From: an uncultured Oscillospiraceae bacterium
GTDB lineage: Bacteria > Bacillota_A > Clostridia > Oscillospirales > Oscillospiraceae
Assembly (NCBI GenBank): GCA_900770015.1
Contig: CAAGIU010000194.1
Coordinates: forward strand, 1 to 5,498
Direction of reading: 5' to 3'
DNA: 5,498 nucleotides
The position numbers were made by a program, and so were the translations under genes. Below are positions 1-5,498 of this stretch, one piece after another; position 1 is the first letter of the stretch, and each line of letters opens with the position of its first letter. Below the pieces are notes generated by a model. That model saw only the letters and a program-made list of their open reading frames with translations, had not been told where the DNA came from and made no database searches.

Positions 1-57
1 CCTGATCGGCTGACAGCTCTCCCAGAGGGAGAGCCAAGGGCGCTTCGCGCCGGTGCG
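1..57. repeat. Dispersed hairpin repeat, copy A (cut at window edge)
   Basis: This aligns nearly base for base with 107-164, differing at a few positions and by one base in length. It holds two perfect small hairpins: GCTCTCCC (16-23) pairing with GGGAGAGC (27-34) around loop AGA, and GGCGC (39-43) pairing with GCGCC (47-51) around loop TTC. GGCTGAC at 8-14 is the right arm of a third hairpin whose left arm lies outside the window. From memory, similar elements with a CAGCC...GGCTGACAGCTC core recur between genes in Faecalibacterium-like genomes; this was not searched. No coding potential is seen. Confidence 0.8.
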
Positions 58-94
58 ATGATTGGCAGCTCAACCATTTTTTCTACTGCGGTAC

Positions 95-164
95 CCTCTC
101 AGTCAGCCTGTTCGGCTGACAGCTCTCCCAAGGGGAGAGCCAAGGGCGCTGCCGCGCCAGTGCG
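95..164. repeat. Dispersed hairpin repeat, copy B (apparently full length)
   Basis: This copy shows three consecutive perfect hairpins. They are GTCAGCC (102-108) with GGCTGAC (114-120), GCTCTCCC (122-129) with GGGAGAGC (133-140), and GGCGC (145-149) with GCGCC (154-158). Compared with copy A, every difference within hairpins 2 and 3 falls in a loop (AAG versus AGA; TGCC versus TTC), so the stems are conserved. Copies A and B share orientation and are separated by roughly 40-50 bp of unrelated sequence. The element could be a non-autonomous mobile repeat or a structured RNA/terminator-like element. No run of T follows the stems, so a classic intrinsic terminator is unlikely. Confidence 0.8.
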
Positions 165-188
165 TTAAACTACAATTTGCTGCGTTAA
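161..188. repeat. Short direct repeat TGCGTTAA, 20-bp period
   Basis: TGCGTTAA occurs at 161-168 and again at 181-188, exactly 20 bp apart, or about two helical turns. The first copy overlaps the right end of hairpin repeat B. The pair lies about 90-120 bp upstream of the sigma gene start, so it could be a regulator site. Two 8-mers at this spacing could also arise by chance. Confidence 0.35.
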
Positions 189-243
189 CCCGATCAGCAC
201 GTTATTATTTTGCAAGAACCTGAGATATTCGGCCGCCAATCTT

Positions 244-249
244 TACTAT
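244..249 (+). promoter_or_regulatory. Weak candidate -10 box for the sigma operon
   Basis: TACTAT at 244-249, in the AT-rich run 242-252, resembles a housekeeping -10 element and would leave a leader of about 25 nt before the sigma start. The hexamer 17 bp upstream (221-226, TGAGAT) is a poor -35, so activation by a regulator or another sigma factor is possible. I could not recognise a clear ECF-type -35/-10 pair in 165-278, so autoregulation is neither shown nor excluded. Confidence 0.25.
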
Positions 250-264
250 ATAGGTGTAACGGAA

Positions 265-272
265 AGGAAGTG
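265..272 (+). promoter_or_regulatory. Ribosome binding site deciding the sigma factor start
   Basis: AGGAAGTG differs from the ideal AGGAGGTG by one base and sits 6 nt before the ATG at 279. The reading frame stays open upstream to a TTG at 210, but that codon has no Shine-Dalgarno sequence and the extra 23 residues do not resemble a sigma factor N-terminus. Confidence 0.75.
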
Positions 273-278
273 ATCACT

Positions 279-836
279 ATGGACGATCAGACAATCATTG
301 CCCTGCTCCTGGAGCGCTCGGAGCGGGGAATTGTGGAGCTGATTTCCAAATACGGAAGGGCGGTTTCCAAAATCGCCGGAAATATCCTGGCCGACCCTCT
401 GGACGCGGAGGAATGCGCCAACGATACTTACCTCGGGGTCTGGAATTCCATCCCGCCCAATGTGCCGAAATCCCTGGGCGCCTACTGCTGCGGCATTGCC
501 CGGAACCAGGCCCTGACCCGCTGCCAGTTCAGCACCGCCAAGAAGCGCAACAGCCGCTTCGATGCTGCCCTGGACGAGCTGGAAAACACCATCCCTGCCC
601 TGGGGACTGCGGAGTCAGAGCTGGAAGCCAGGGAACTGTCGCGCTGCATCAATGCGTTTCTGGCAGGGCTTGACTACGATGACCGGTATGCCTTTGTCCG
701 GCGGTACTACTATGCCGACAGCGTGGCCGACATCGCCCGGGCCATTGGAAAAACGCCCCACGGTGTTTCTGTGCGGCTGCTGCGGATCCGCGAACATCTG
801 AAAAAATACTTACGGAAAGAAGGGATGCTTCCATGA
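279..836 (+). CDS. ECF-type RNA polymerase sigma factor
   Basis: A 185-residue protein with the usual two-domain plan and length of a small ECF (sigma-70 family) factor. It would bind core RNA polymerase and direct it to a specific promoter set. Residues about 10-75 form the region 2 part, including DAEECANDTYLGVWNSIPP at 42-60, which corresponds to the core-binding and -10-recognition helices. Residues about 131-178 form region 4, with a helix-turn-helix at 149-175 (VADIARAIGKTPHGVSVRLL) for -35 recognition. The linker (about 85-130) is charged and lacks a region 3, as expected for ECF factors. The ATG at 279 is chosen for its strong ribosome binding site. The stop overlaps the next gene's start by 4 bases (ATGA), indicating translational coupling to a membrane protein that is its likely anti-sigma factor. 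The family assignment is secure; the ECF subgroup, signal and regulon cannot be named from sequence alone. Confidence 0.92.
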   Translation: MDDQTIIALLLERSERGIVELISKYGRAVSKIAGNILADPLDAEECANDTYLGVWNSIPPNVPKSLGAYCCGIARNQALTRCQFSTAKKRNSRFDAALDELENTIPALGTAESELEARELSRCINAFLAGLDYDDRYAFVRRYYYADSVADIARAIGKTPHGVSVRLLRIREHLKKYLRKEGMLP

Positions 837-2680
837 GCCGGAACAACATGGTAGAAATTCTCAGCCGGATTGATCCCGCCTTTGTGGAGGAATGCATGGC
901 TTATTGCCCCCCTTCGGAAAGGAACGGTATGAAAAAGTTTAACAGCCGCCGGGCGGCGGTGCTCATTCTGGCTGCCTGCCTGGTATTTGCCCTGGCGGTG
1001 ACGGCCTACGCCACGGGAGCCATTCAATCGCTGATCTCCAAATATTGGAGCAGCTTCACCTATGTCACCCCTGACGATGCCCTTCGTCAGGAGCGTCCGG
1101 ACTACGCCCAATGGCTGGATACCCAGCTGGAGACCCAGGCCATGATGCTGTCCATCGGAGAAAAAGCCGTCCAGACAGAGGAACCCTATCAAATCCCGGG
1201 TCTGCCCGGGGCGGGCGTAACCCTGCTGGAATACTACTACGACGGGGAGAAAATCGCCCTTGGCTGTCAGTTCCACAATTTGGACAAGCAGGTGGATTTC
1301 ACCTTTGATGCGGAGAACTACGCCAATCTCCCCTTCCAAACCGTGGAAGCGGGCGGCTATCCCGACTACCGCAGCCTGATAAAAGACCCGGAGGCTTTGC
1401 AGAGCATTGCGGAACAACTCCAAAAGGACGGCTGCGTGAGCTTTCTGGTTTATGAGGCCCATTTGTCCGACAGCGTTTGCGCAGAAGATGCGCTTCTGGC
1501 CCCCTGCGGCGACCTGGATGAAAACGGTTTTTTCACCGTGGATCCCATTGCCACAGACCTCGATGCTGGGCTGCTGCCGGAGCAGTGCCGGAACCTGAAG
1601 GATATCAGTGTCTCCCTCACCTACCGGGTGCGCACCTACGCCTTCCGGCTGGAGGGGGATACCGTCCAATACGCCGATGTGGGACGGGCGGATTACCCGG
1701 TGAGCTTCACCATCCCCAATCTCGACCCGGATTCCATTCCGGATACATGGAGTCTGGACAAAACGGCTGACCTGACCGCCGGGGAAACGCTGGACATCAC
1801 CCATGAGATCCGGGGAACAAATTTCACCATTCATGCCGCAGTCCCCACCGCAAGCACAGCGGAGCTTGCTGTCCTTCGTATGCAGGCAGATACCGGACTT
1901 TTTGAGAAGATGGGCCGGGAGCTGGTGATGGCGCGGTTCCCCCAGATCGAAGGGGAGTTAACCAGCGGAAAAACGGACATCAGCGTTTCCGACGAGGTAA
2001 CCGGGAATCTTCTGCTGGGCTTCGACTGTTCCGCAGACGGAAGGACGGGCTACCTGTATTATGTGGATGTGCAGCGGGATTTGAACGGGAGCAATCTGGA
2101 CGGGGACGGAAACTGGTTCACGCCCCACTATCTCACCGCCACCGTCCCCGACGGGATGGATATAACGGCCCAGGAGGCGGCCCAAAGGGCGGCACAGCTG
2201 CTGGAAAACTACTCCTGCTTCCGGTTCTCCCCCTGGAACGTGCAGGCGGAATACGACCGGCAAAAGCAGCAGGGCTGCTACCGCATCAAATTGCAGCCGG
2301 AATACCAGGGCATCAGCGTATATTCAAACGTCGAAGCGTTCTATTCCAATGATGGACTTTTCCTTTGCCAGGGTCTGATGATGCTGAAGGAGACCCGGCG
2401 GACGGCAGTCCAGTCCCCCATCCCGCTGGAGCAGGCCATCGAAGCCGTTGTCAACAACATTGCGGAGCTTGCGTCCTATGATACCGTCCAATGCAGCGCC
2501 ATCCGCCTGGGCTATCTGACGGAACAACAGGGCGAGGAAGTGGTGCTGTCCCCGGCATGGGTATTTGAATGCACCGAGCCCCGGGAGGGCTTCACCAATT
2601 ATTATGAAATCGCAGTTCTGGCGGAGAACGGAAAAATCTGGGCACCGATCAACGGAGGAACCTGGCTCGACCCGGCCTGA
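833..2680 (+). CDS. Probable membrane-anchored anti-sigma factor/sensor with large extracytoplasmic region
   Basis: A 615-residue protein translated with the sigma factor through a 4-base overlap; AGAAGGGA lies at 818-825 before the start. Residues 1-40 are cytosolic, end in basic residues (KKFNSRR) and would be the sigma-binding part. Residues about 41-62 are a single transmembrane helix, and the remaining roughly 550 residues lie outside the membrane. There is no HxxxCxxC zinc anti-sigma motif; the two N-terminal cysteines (21 and 25) are spaced CxxxC. Residues about 95-310, including VTLLEYYYDGEKIALGCQ from 129, resemble the DUF4179-type extracellular domain often found on clostridial anti-sigma proteins. 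Residues about 319-350 could be a second beta-rich domain. From about 444 onward two helix-plus-sheet modules follow: ITAQEAAQRAAQLLENY, and a second starting IPLEQAIEAVV at 530 with a PAW motif at 574-576. These recall PepSY/YycI-like folds. The anti-sigma role comes mainly from gene order and topology; the domain matches are from memory and tentative. Signal and ligand are unknown. Confidence 0.75.
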   Translation: MSRNNMVEILSRIDPAFVEECMAYCPPSERNGMKKFNSRRAAVLILAACLVFALAVTAYATGAIQSLISKYWSSFTYVTPDDALRQERPDYAQWLDTQLETQAMMLSIGEKAVQTEEPYQIPGLPGAGVTLLEYYYDGEKIALGCQFHNLDKQVDFTFDAENYANLPFQTVEAGGYPDYRSLIKDPEALQSIAEQLQKDGCVSFLVYEAHLSDSVCAEDALLAPCGDLDENGFFTVDPIATDLDAGLLPEQCRNLKDISVSLTYRVRTYAFRLEGDTVQYADVGRADYPVSFTIPNLDPDSIPDTWSLDKTADLTAGETLDITHEIRGTNFTIHAAVPTASTAELAVLRMQADTGLFEKMGRELVMARFPQIEGELTSGKTDISVSDEVTGNLLLGFDCSADGRTGYLYYVDVQRDLNGSNLDGDGNWFTPHYLTATVPDGMDITAQEAAQRAAQLLENYSCFRFSPWNVQAEYDRQKQQGCYRIKLQPEYQGISVYSNVEAFYSNDGLFLCQGLMMLKETRRTAVQSPIPLEQAIEAVVNNIAELASYDTVQCSAIRLGYLTEQQGEEVVLSPAWVFECTEPREGFTNYYEIAVLAENGKIWAPINGGTWLDPA

Positions 2681-2703
2681 CCGCCGCAGAGCATTTTGCC
2701 CGG

Positions 2704-2740
2704 CTACTGTGGGGGAGGATAGTATCCTCCCCCACAGTGG
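2704..2740 (+). terminator. Long GC-rich hairpin after the sigma/anti-sigma operon
   Basis: CTGTGGGGGAGGATA (2707-2721) pairs perfectly with 2723-2737 around a central G. The stem extends outward through A-T, a T-G wobble and C-G to 2704 and 2740. It begins 23 bp after the anti-sigma stop. The sequence downstream (AGCTTTCC) has only three T in a row, so it is a weak intrinsic terminator at best. It could instead protect the 3' end of the mRNA or act together with the terminator at 2901-2948. Confidence 0.6.
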
Positions 2741-2900
2741 AGCTTTCCAGTCCTGTACTTTGTCGGGCGAATTCGCACAAAGCCGGACAAGGAACCATTC
2801 AACCAAACACGCGGTTGACCGACGTGGCGGGAGGCATAATCGCCACCCCTACAGGGCCGGGCTATGATTCTGCACGGTACCATGCAGCCGCCCCGGCATA
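2741..2900. other. Non-coding convergent intergenic region with further inverted repeats
   Basis: No credible gene is visible here. Several small inverted repeats follow one another. CTTTGT (2758-2763) pairs with ACAAAG (2777-2782) and encloses the palindrome GCGAATTCGC (2767-2776). CAACC (2800-2804) pairs with GGTTG (2813-2817), and TGGCG (2825-2829) with CGCCA (2841-2845). GCCGGG (2856-2861) pairs with CCCGGC (2892-2897) and encloses CTGCA (2870-2874) with TGCAG (2883-2887). The 10-mer CCATTCAACC at 2795-2804 recurs at 2911-2920 in the pgcA terminator. The region could be remnants of intergenic repeats or a structured transcript end; nothing points to one function. Confidence 0.5.
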
Positions 2901-2948
2901 CAAAAAACTCCCATTCAACCGTTTTCGGGCTGAATGGGAGTCCTTTTT
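2901..2948 (-). terminator. Bidirectional intrinsic terminator of pgcA
   Basis: ACTCCCATTCA (2907-2917) pairs perfectly with TGAATGGGAGT (2931-2941), giving an 11-bp stem that can extend by two C-G pairs past one mismatch. Read on the minus strand, the stem follows the pgcA stop by 14 nt and runs into six T (complement of 2902-2907), a classic intrinsic terminator. Read on the plus strand, the same stem is followed by CC and five T (2944-2948), so it can also stop transcripts leaving the sigma operon. Confidence 0.88.
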
Positions 2949-2955
2949 ATGAGAA

Positions 2956-4638
2956 TTATGCCAGAATGGGCTTCAGAGCCTCGGCCAGCTTGTCCTTCTG
3001 GGCCTGGGCTTCGGCGACATCCTTGCCCAGGGTGGTGAAGTAGGTCTTGATCTTGGGCTCGGTGCCGGAGGGACGGACCACCACGGTGGCGCCGCCTTCC
3101 AGGGCGTAGATCAGGACGTTGGCGGCGGGCAGGCCGGTTTCCTCGGGCTTTGTATAGTCCGTGACCTTGGTGACCTTATACCCGGCGATCTCGGCGGGAG
3201 GATTCTGCCGCAGGGAGCTCATGATGCCGGTCATCTTGTCCATGCCGGAAAGGCCGGGGAACTCGAAGGAGTCCACCTTGTTCAGGTAGCGGCCGAACTT
3301 GGCGTAGATGGCCTCCAGGCGCTCCTTGATGGAGGAGCCGATGGAGCGGTAGTAGGCAGCCATTTCGCAGATCAGCATGGAGCCGATGATGGCGTCCTTG
3401 TCCCGGACATAGGGGCCTGCCAGATAGCCATAGCTCTCTTCGAAGCCGAAGATGAAGCGGTCCACCTCCCCTGCCGCCTCCAGACCCGCGATCTGGTCGC
3501 CGATCCACTTGAAGCCGGTGAGGACGGAGCGCATTTCCACGCCGTAGCTCTCGGCAACGGCATCAGCAAGAGGCGTGGAGACGATGGACTTGACGGCCAC
3601 GGCCCGCTGGGGCATGGTGCCCTTCTCAATGCGGCCGGCGCAGATGTAGTCCAGCAGCAGGACGCCCACCTCGTTGCCGCTGACCAGCTCATAGGAGCCG
3701 TCGGGGCAGCGGATGGCGATGCCAACGCGGTCGGCATCGGGGTCAGTGGCCAGCATCAGGTCGGCGCCGGACTTCTTGGCCAGCTCCAGACCGAGCCGCA
3801 GAGCCTCGAAAATCTCGGGGTTGGGATAGGGACAGGTGGGGAAATTGCCGTCGGGGTACTGCTGCTCGGGGACGATGGTGATATCGTCAATGCCGATGTC
3901 GTGGAGCACCCGGGTGACGGGAACCAGGCCGGAGCCGTTCAGGGGAGAATACACCAGCTTCAGGCCTGCGGTCTTGCACAGACCGGGACGGACGGAGCGG
4001 GCCTTGATGGCGTCGTACAGCGCTTCCTTGCAGTCCTCGCCCACATACTCGATCATGCCGGAGGCCAGGCCTTCCTCGAAGGAAACGAGCTTGGCGCCCT
4101 CCAGAATGTCGGTCTTCTGGATCTCGGCATAGACAATGGCGGCGGCGTCATCGGTCATCTGGCAGCCGTCGGGGCCGTAGGCCTTGTAGCCGTTGTACTT
4201 GGCGGGGTTATGGGAAGCGGTGACCATGATGCCGGCGTTGGCTTCGTAGTAGCGGGTGGCGAAGCTCAGGGCGGGAACGGGCATCAGGGCATCATAGATG
4301 CGAACCTTAATGCCGTTGGCAGCCAGAACGCAGGCCGCGGTCCTGGCAAACACATCGGAGTTGATGCGGCTGTCGTAGGAGATGGCAACCAGCTGATTGC
4401 CGCCCTGGGTCTTGACCCAGTTTGCCAGGCCCTGGGTGGCCTGACGAACCACATAGATGTTCATCCGGTTGGAGCCTGCACCCAGAACGCCGCGAAGGCC
4501 GGCGGTGCCGAACTTCAGAGCCACGGCAAAGCGGTCCTTGATTTCCTCGTCATTTCCGGCAATTTTTGCCAGCTCGGCCGTCAGCGCAGGGTCCTCCAGC
4601 TCGGCGGAAGCCCAGCGCTTGTAATCGTCCATATACAT
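2956..4638 (-). CDS. pgcA: Alpha-phosphoglucomutase / phosphomannomutase
   Basis: A complete 560-residue enzyme of the alpha-D-phosphohexomutase family, close in length to Bacillus subtilis PgcA. It interconverts glucose-6-phosphate and glucose-1-phosphate in the cytosol, feeding UDP-glucose, glycogen and envelope polysaccharide synthesis; many homologues also accept mannose phosphates. All four family signatures are present in order. The catalytic loop is TASHNP with the phosphorylated serine at 142, and the metal site is DPDADR at 299-304. The sugar-specificity loop is GFEESYGY at 398-405, and the phosphate-binding loop is RPSGTEPK at 522-529. The N-terminal FGTAGLRG segment is also typical. 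The ATG at 4638 is chosen because AGGTGA lies 5 nt upstream; a second ATG two codons later is possible. A TTG in frame at 4689 falls at the predicted transcription start and is unlikely. The gene is monocistronic by its own promoter and terminator. Substrate preference cannot be settled from sequence, but the gene appears intact. Confidence 0.95.
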   Translation of the reverse strand: MYMDDYKRWASAELEDPALTAELAKIAGNDEEIKDRFAVALKFGTAGLRGVLGAGSNRMNIYVVRQATQGLANWVKTQGGNQLVAISYDSRINSDVFARTAACVLAANGIKVRIYDALMPVPALSFATRYYEANAGIMVTASHNPAKYNGYKAYGPDGCQMTDDAAAIVYAEIQKTDILEGAKLVSFEEGLASGMIEYVGEDCKEALYDAIKARSVRPGLCKTAGLKLVYSPLNGSGLVPVTRVLHDIGIDDITIVPEQQYPDGNFPTCPYPNPEIFEALRLGLELAKKSGADLMLATDPDADRVGIAIRCPDGSYELVSGNEVGVLLLDYICAGRIEKGTMPQRAVAVKSIVSTPLADAVAESYGVEMRSVLTGFKWIGDQIAGLEAAGEVDRFIFGFEESYGYLAGPYVRDKDAIIGSMLICEMAAYYRSIGSSIKERLEAIYAKFGRYLNKVDSFEFPGLSGMDKMTGIMSSLRQNPPAEIAGYKVTKVTDYTKPEETGLPAANVLIYALEGGATVVVRPSGTEPKIKTYFTTLGKDVAEAQAQKDKLAEALKPILA

Positions 4639-4643
4639 GAATA

Positions 4644-4649
4644 TCACCT
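4644..4649 (-). promoter_or_regulatory. Ribosome binding site deciding the pgcA start
   Basis: The minus strand reads AGGTGA, then 5 nt (TATTC), then the ATG at 4638. The alternative ATG at 4632 would be 11 nt away, which is less favourable. A stray AAAGGA lies further upstream at a poor distance. Confidence 0.7.
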
Positions 4650-4697
4650 GTCCTTTGATAAATTTAAGGTTCGTCCTTTCACATTTCAACCAAATAC

Positions 4698-4726
4698 ACT
4701 ATAAATCATTTCCCATCAATTGTCAA
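4698..4726 (-). promoter_or_regulatory. Housekeeping promoter of pgcA
   Basis: On the minus strand a perfect -35 TTGACA (4726-4721) is followed by exactly 17 bp and then -10 TATAGT (4703-4698). The predicted start is near 4690, giving a leader of about 50 nt. The -35 is consensus and the -10 differs from TATAAT at one base, so strong expression by the vegetative sigma factor is expected. Confidence 0.85.
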
Positions 4727-4785
4727 TATTGTATTGAATCCCCGGCGGAAGGAGGCGGATAACATTTTACAGGAAGAGACTGCCG

Positions 4786-4814
4786 TTGACAACCGGGTGT
4801 CGGACTGCTAGAAT
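4786..4814 (+). promoter_or_regulatory. Housekeeping promoter of the apbE-like gene
   Basis: TTGACA (4786-4791), a 17-bp spacer and TAGAAT (4809-4814) form a near-consensus vegetative promoter. Transcription should start near 4821, about 23 nt before the ATG at 4844. It points away from the pgcA promoter, with about 60 bp between the two -35 boxes, so the genes are divergent and could share a regulator, although no clear operator is visible. Confidence 0.85.
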
Positions 4815-4843
4815 ACAGGCATATTTGTGAAAGGAGCGGTCAC

Positions 4844-5498
4844 ATGAAAAAACTGCTGATGCCGCTGCTGCTCCTGCTGCTGCTGGGCGGCTGCTCCACA
4901 AAAAAACAGGTGTATCAGACGGTGTATCTGGATGTGTTTGACACGGTGACCACCATCCGGGGCTATGATGTATCGGAGGAGGCTTTCCGGGAGAAGGCCG
5001 AAGCGGTGCACGATGCGCTGCAGCAGTACCATGCCCTGTTTGACGTCTACCACGATGCCCCCATGGGAATTTATCAAATCAACAGCAATGCCGGCATTGC
5101 CCCCGTTCGTGTGGATGACCGGGTGATGGCGCTGCTCAGCGACTGCCGGGAGTATTACGAGCTGACAGGCGGCAGGGTGAATATTGCCATGGGCAGTGTG
5201 CTTCGCCTCTGGCACGAGGCCCGGGAGGCAGGACTGAACGATCCCGGCAATGCCCGTCTGCCGGACAGGGAGCAGCTTAAGCTGGCTGCGGAACACGTAT
5301 CCTTTGACACCGTCCTGCTGGACGAAGCCAACGGCACCGTCTTCCTCACCGATCCGGAGCAGCGGCTGGATGTGGGCGCCGTGGCCAAGGGCTGGACCGC
5401 CCAGCAGGTGAGCCGGCTGCTGCCCGAGGGGTATCTGCTGAATCTGGGCGGCAACGTCTGCGCCCTGGGCAGCAAGCCGGATGGCAGCAAATGGGTCA
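4844..5498 (+). CDS. apbE: ApbE-family lipoprotein, FAD:protein FMN transferase (3' end outside window)
   Basis: The first 218 codons of an open frame that runs off the window; the family is usually about 330-350 residues, so roughly a third is missing. Residues 1-16 are a lipoprotein signal peptide (MKK, then a leucine-rich core) ending in lipobox LGGC, with Cys17 the likely lipidated residue, so the enzyme sits on the outer face of the membrane. ApbE enzymes transfer FMN from FAD to a Thr/Ser of target redox proteins such as Rnf or Nqr subunits or extracellular flavin reductases. Family motifs seen are TGGRVNIAMGSVLRLW (108-123), LDVGAVAKGW (175-184) and NLGGNVCALG (200-209). AAGGAG at 4831-4836 lies 7 nt before the ATG, and the gene has its own near-consensus promoter. 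The partner substrate is not in this window. The family call is firm; the precise target is unknown. Confidence 0.93.
   Translation, partial: MKKLLMPLLLLLLLGGCSTKKQVYQTVYLDVFDTVTTIRGYDVSEEAFREKAEAVHDALQQYHALFDVYHDAPMGIYQINSNAGIAPVRVDDRVMALLSDCREYYELTGGRVNIAMGSVLRLWHEAREAGLNDPGNARLPDREQLKLAAEHVSFDTVLLDEANGTVFLTDPEQRLDVGAVAKGWTAQQVSRLLPEGYLLNLGGNVCALGSKPDGSKWV

Noticed and set aside
1..164. CRISPR array
   Set aside because: There are only two repeat units, they are imperfect and about 60-70 bp long with three hairpins, and no cas genes are nearby. This does not fit a CRISPR repeat-spacer pattern.
710..1834. Long open frame (374 codons) on the minus strand opposite the sigma/anti-sigma genes
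   Set aside because: It lies antisense to two well-supported coupled genes, resembles no protein family and spans their junction. Long antisense frames are common in GC-rich coding DNA.
2324..2806. Minus-strand open frame covering the anti-sigma 3' end and the long hairpin
   Set aside because: It is antisense to the sensor's conserved C-terminal part, contains the hairpin within its coding sequence and shows no recognisable protein features.
2565..2952. Plus-strand small open frames in the intergenic region after the anti-sigma gene
   Set aside because: They overlap the anti-sigma end out of frame or run through hairpins and the terminator, with no convincing ribosome binding site or protein-like composition.
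3901..4704. Open frame of 267 codons on the plus strand opposite pgcA
   Set aside because: Its sequence is Gly/Ala/Val/His-rich, typical of a reverse-complement shadow of a GC-rich gene, and pgcA is intact with all its motifs.
4853..4888. CTG-rich tract in the ApbE signal peptide as a phase-variation repeat
   Set aside because: The tract is interrupted by other codons and is simply what a GC-rich genome uses for a poly-leucine signal peptide core; a slippage role has no further support.
4808..5490. Minus-strand open frames opposite the apbE-like gene
   Set aside because: The plus-strand frame carries a lipobox and three ApbE motifs plus a promoter and ribosome binding site; the opposite frames are shadows.

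Overview
The window looks like chromosomal DNA from a GC-rich gut Clostridia lineage, most likely Oscillospiraceae or Ruminococcaceae (Faecalibacterium, Subdoligranulum or Oscillibacter type). This rests on the high GC content combined with Firmicutes-style ribosome binding sites and consensus promoters. It is also supported by a paired small sigma factor and single-pass anti-sigma of the clostridial type, and by short hairpin-rich intergenic repeats of a kind I associate with these genomes. The genus is an inference.

Layout, left to right. Positions 1-278 are non-coding: two copies of a dispersed triple-hairpin repeat (the first cut by the window edge), then an AT-richer leader. Positions 279-2680 hold a translationally coupled two-gene operon (ATGA overlap): an ECF-type sigma factor and a 615-residue membrane protein. 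The latter is the probable anti-sigma/sensor, with a short cytosolic N-terminus, one transmembrane helix and about 550 extracytoplasmic residues. Positions 2681-2955 are a convergent intergenic region packed with inverted repeats, with a long GC-rich hairpin at one end and a clear bidirectional terminator at the other.

Positions 2956-4638, minus strand, encode a complete alpha-phosphoglucomutase/phosphomannomutase (PgcA type) with all four signature motifs. Positions 4639-4843 are a divergent promoter region with one near-consensus housekeeping promoter in each direction. From 4844 to the window end runs the 5' part of an ApbE-type lipoprotein, FAD:protein FMN transferase, cut off after 218 codons.

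The genes form three independent transcription units. The sigma/anti-sigma pair is a cell-surface signalling module of unknown signal and regulon. PgcA links glucose-6-phosphate and glucose-1-phosphate for envelope or storage polysaccharide synthesis. ApbE attaches FMN to an extracytoplasmic redox protein that is not in this window. Nothing here amounts to a clearly new system. The points most worth a second look are the large sensor domain of the anti-sigma protein, the repeat pair beside the sigma gene, and the structured 275-bp intergenic region.
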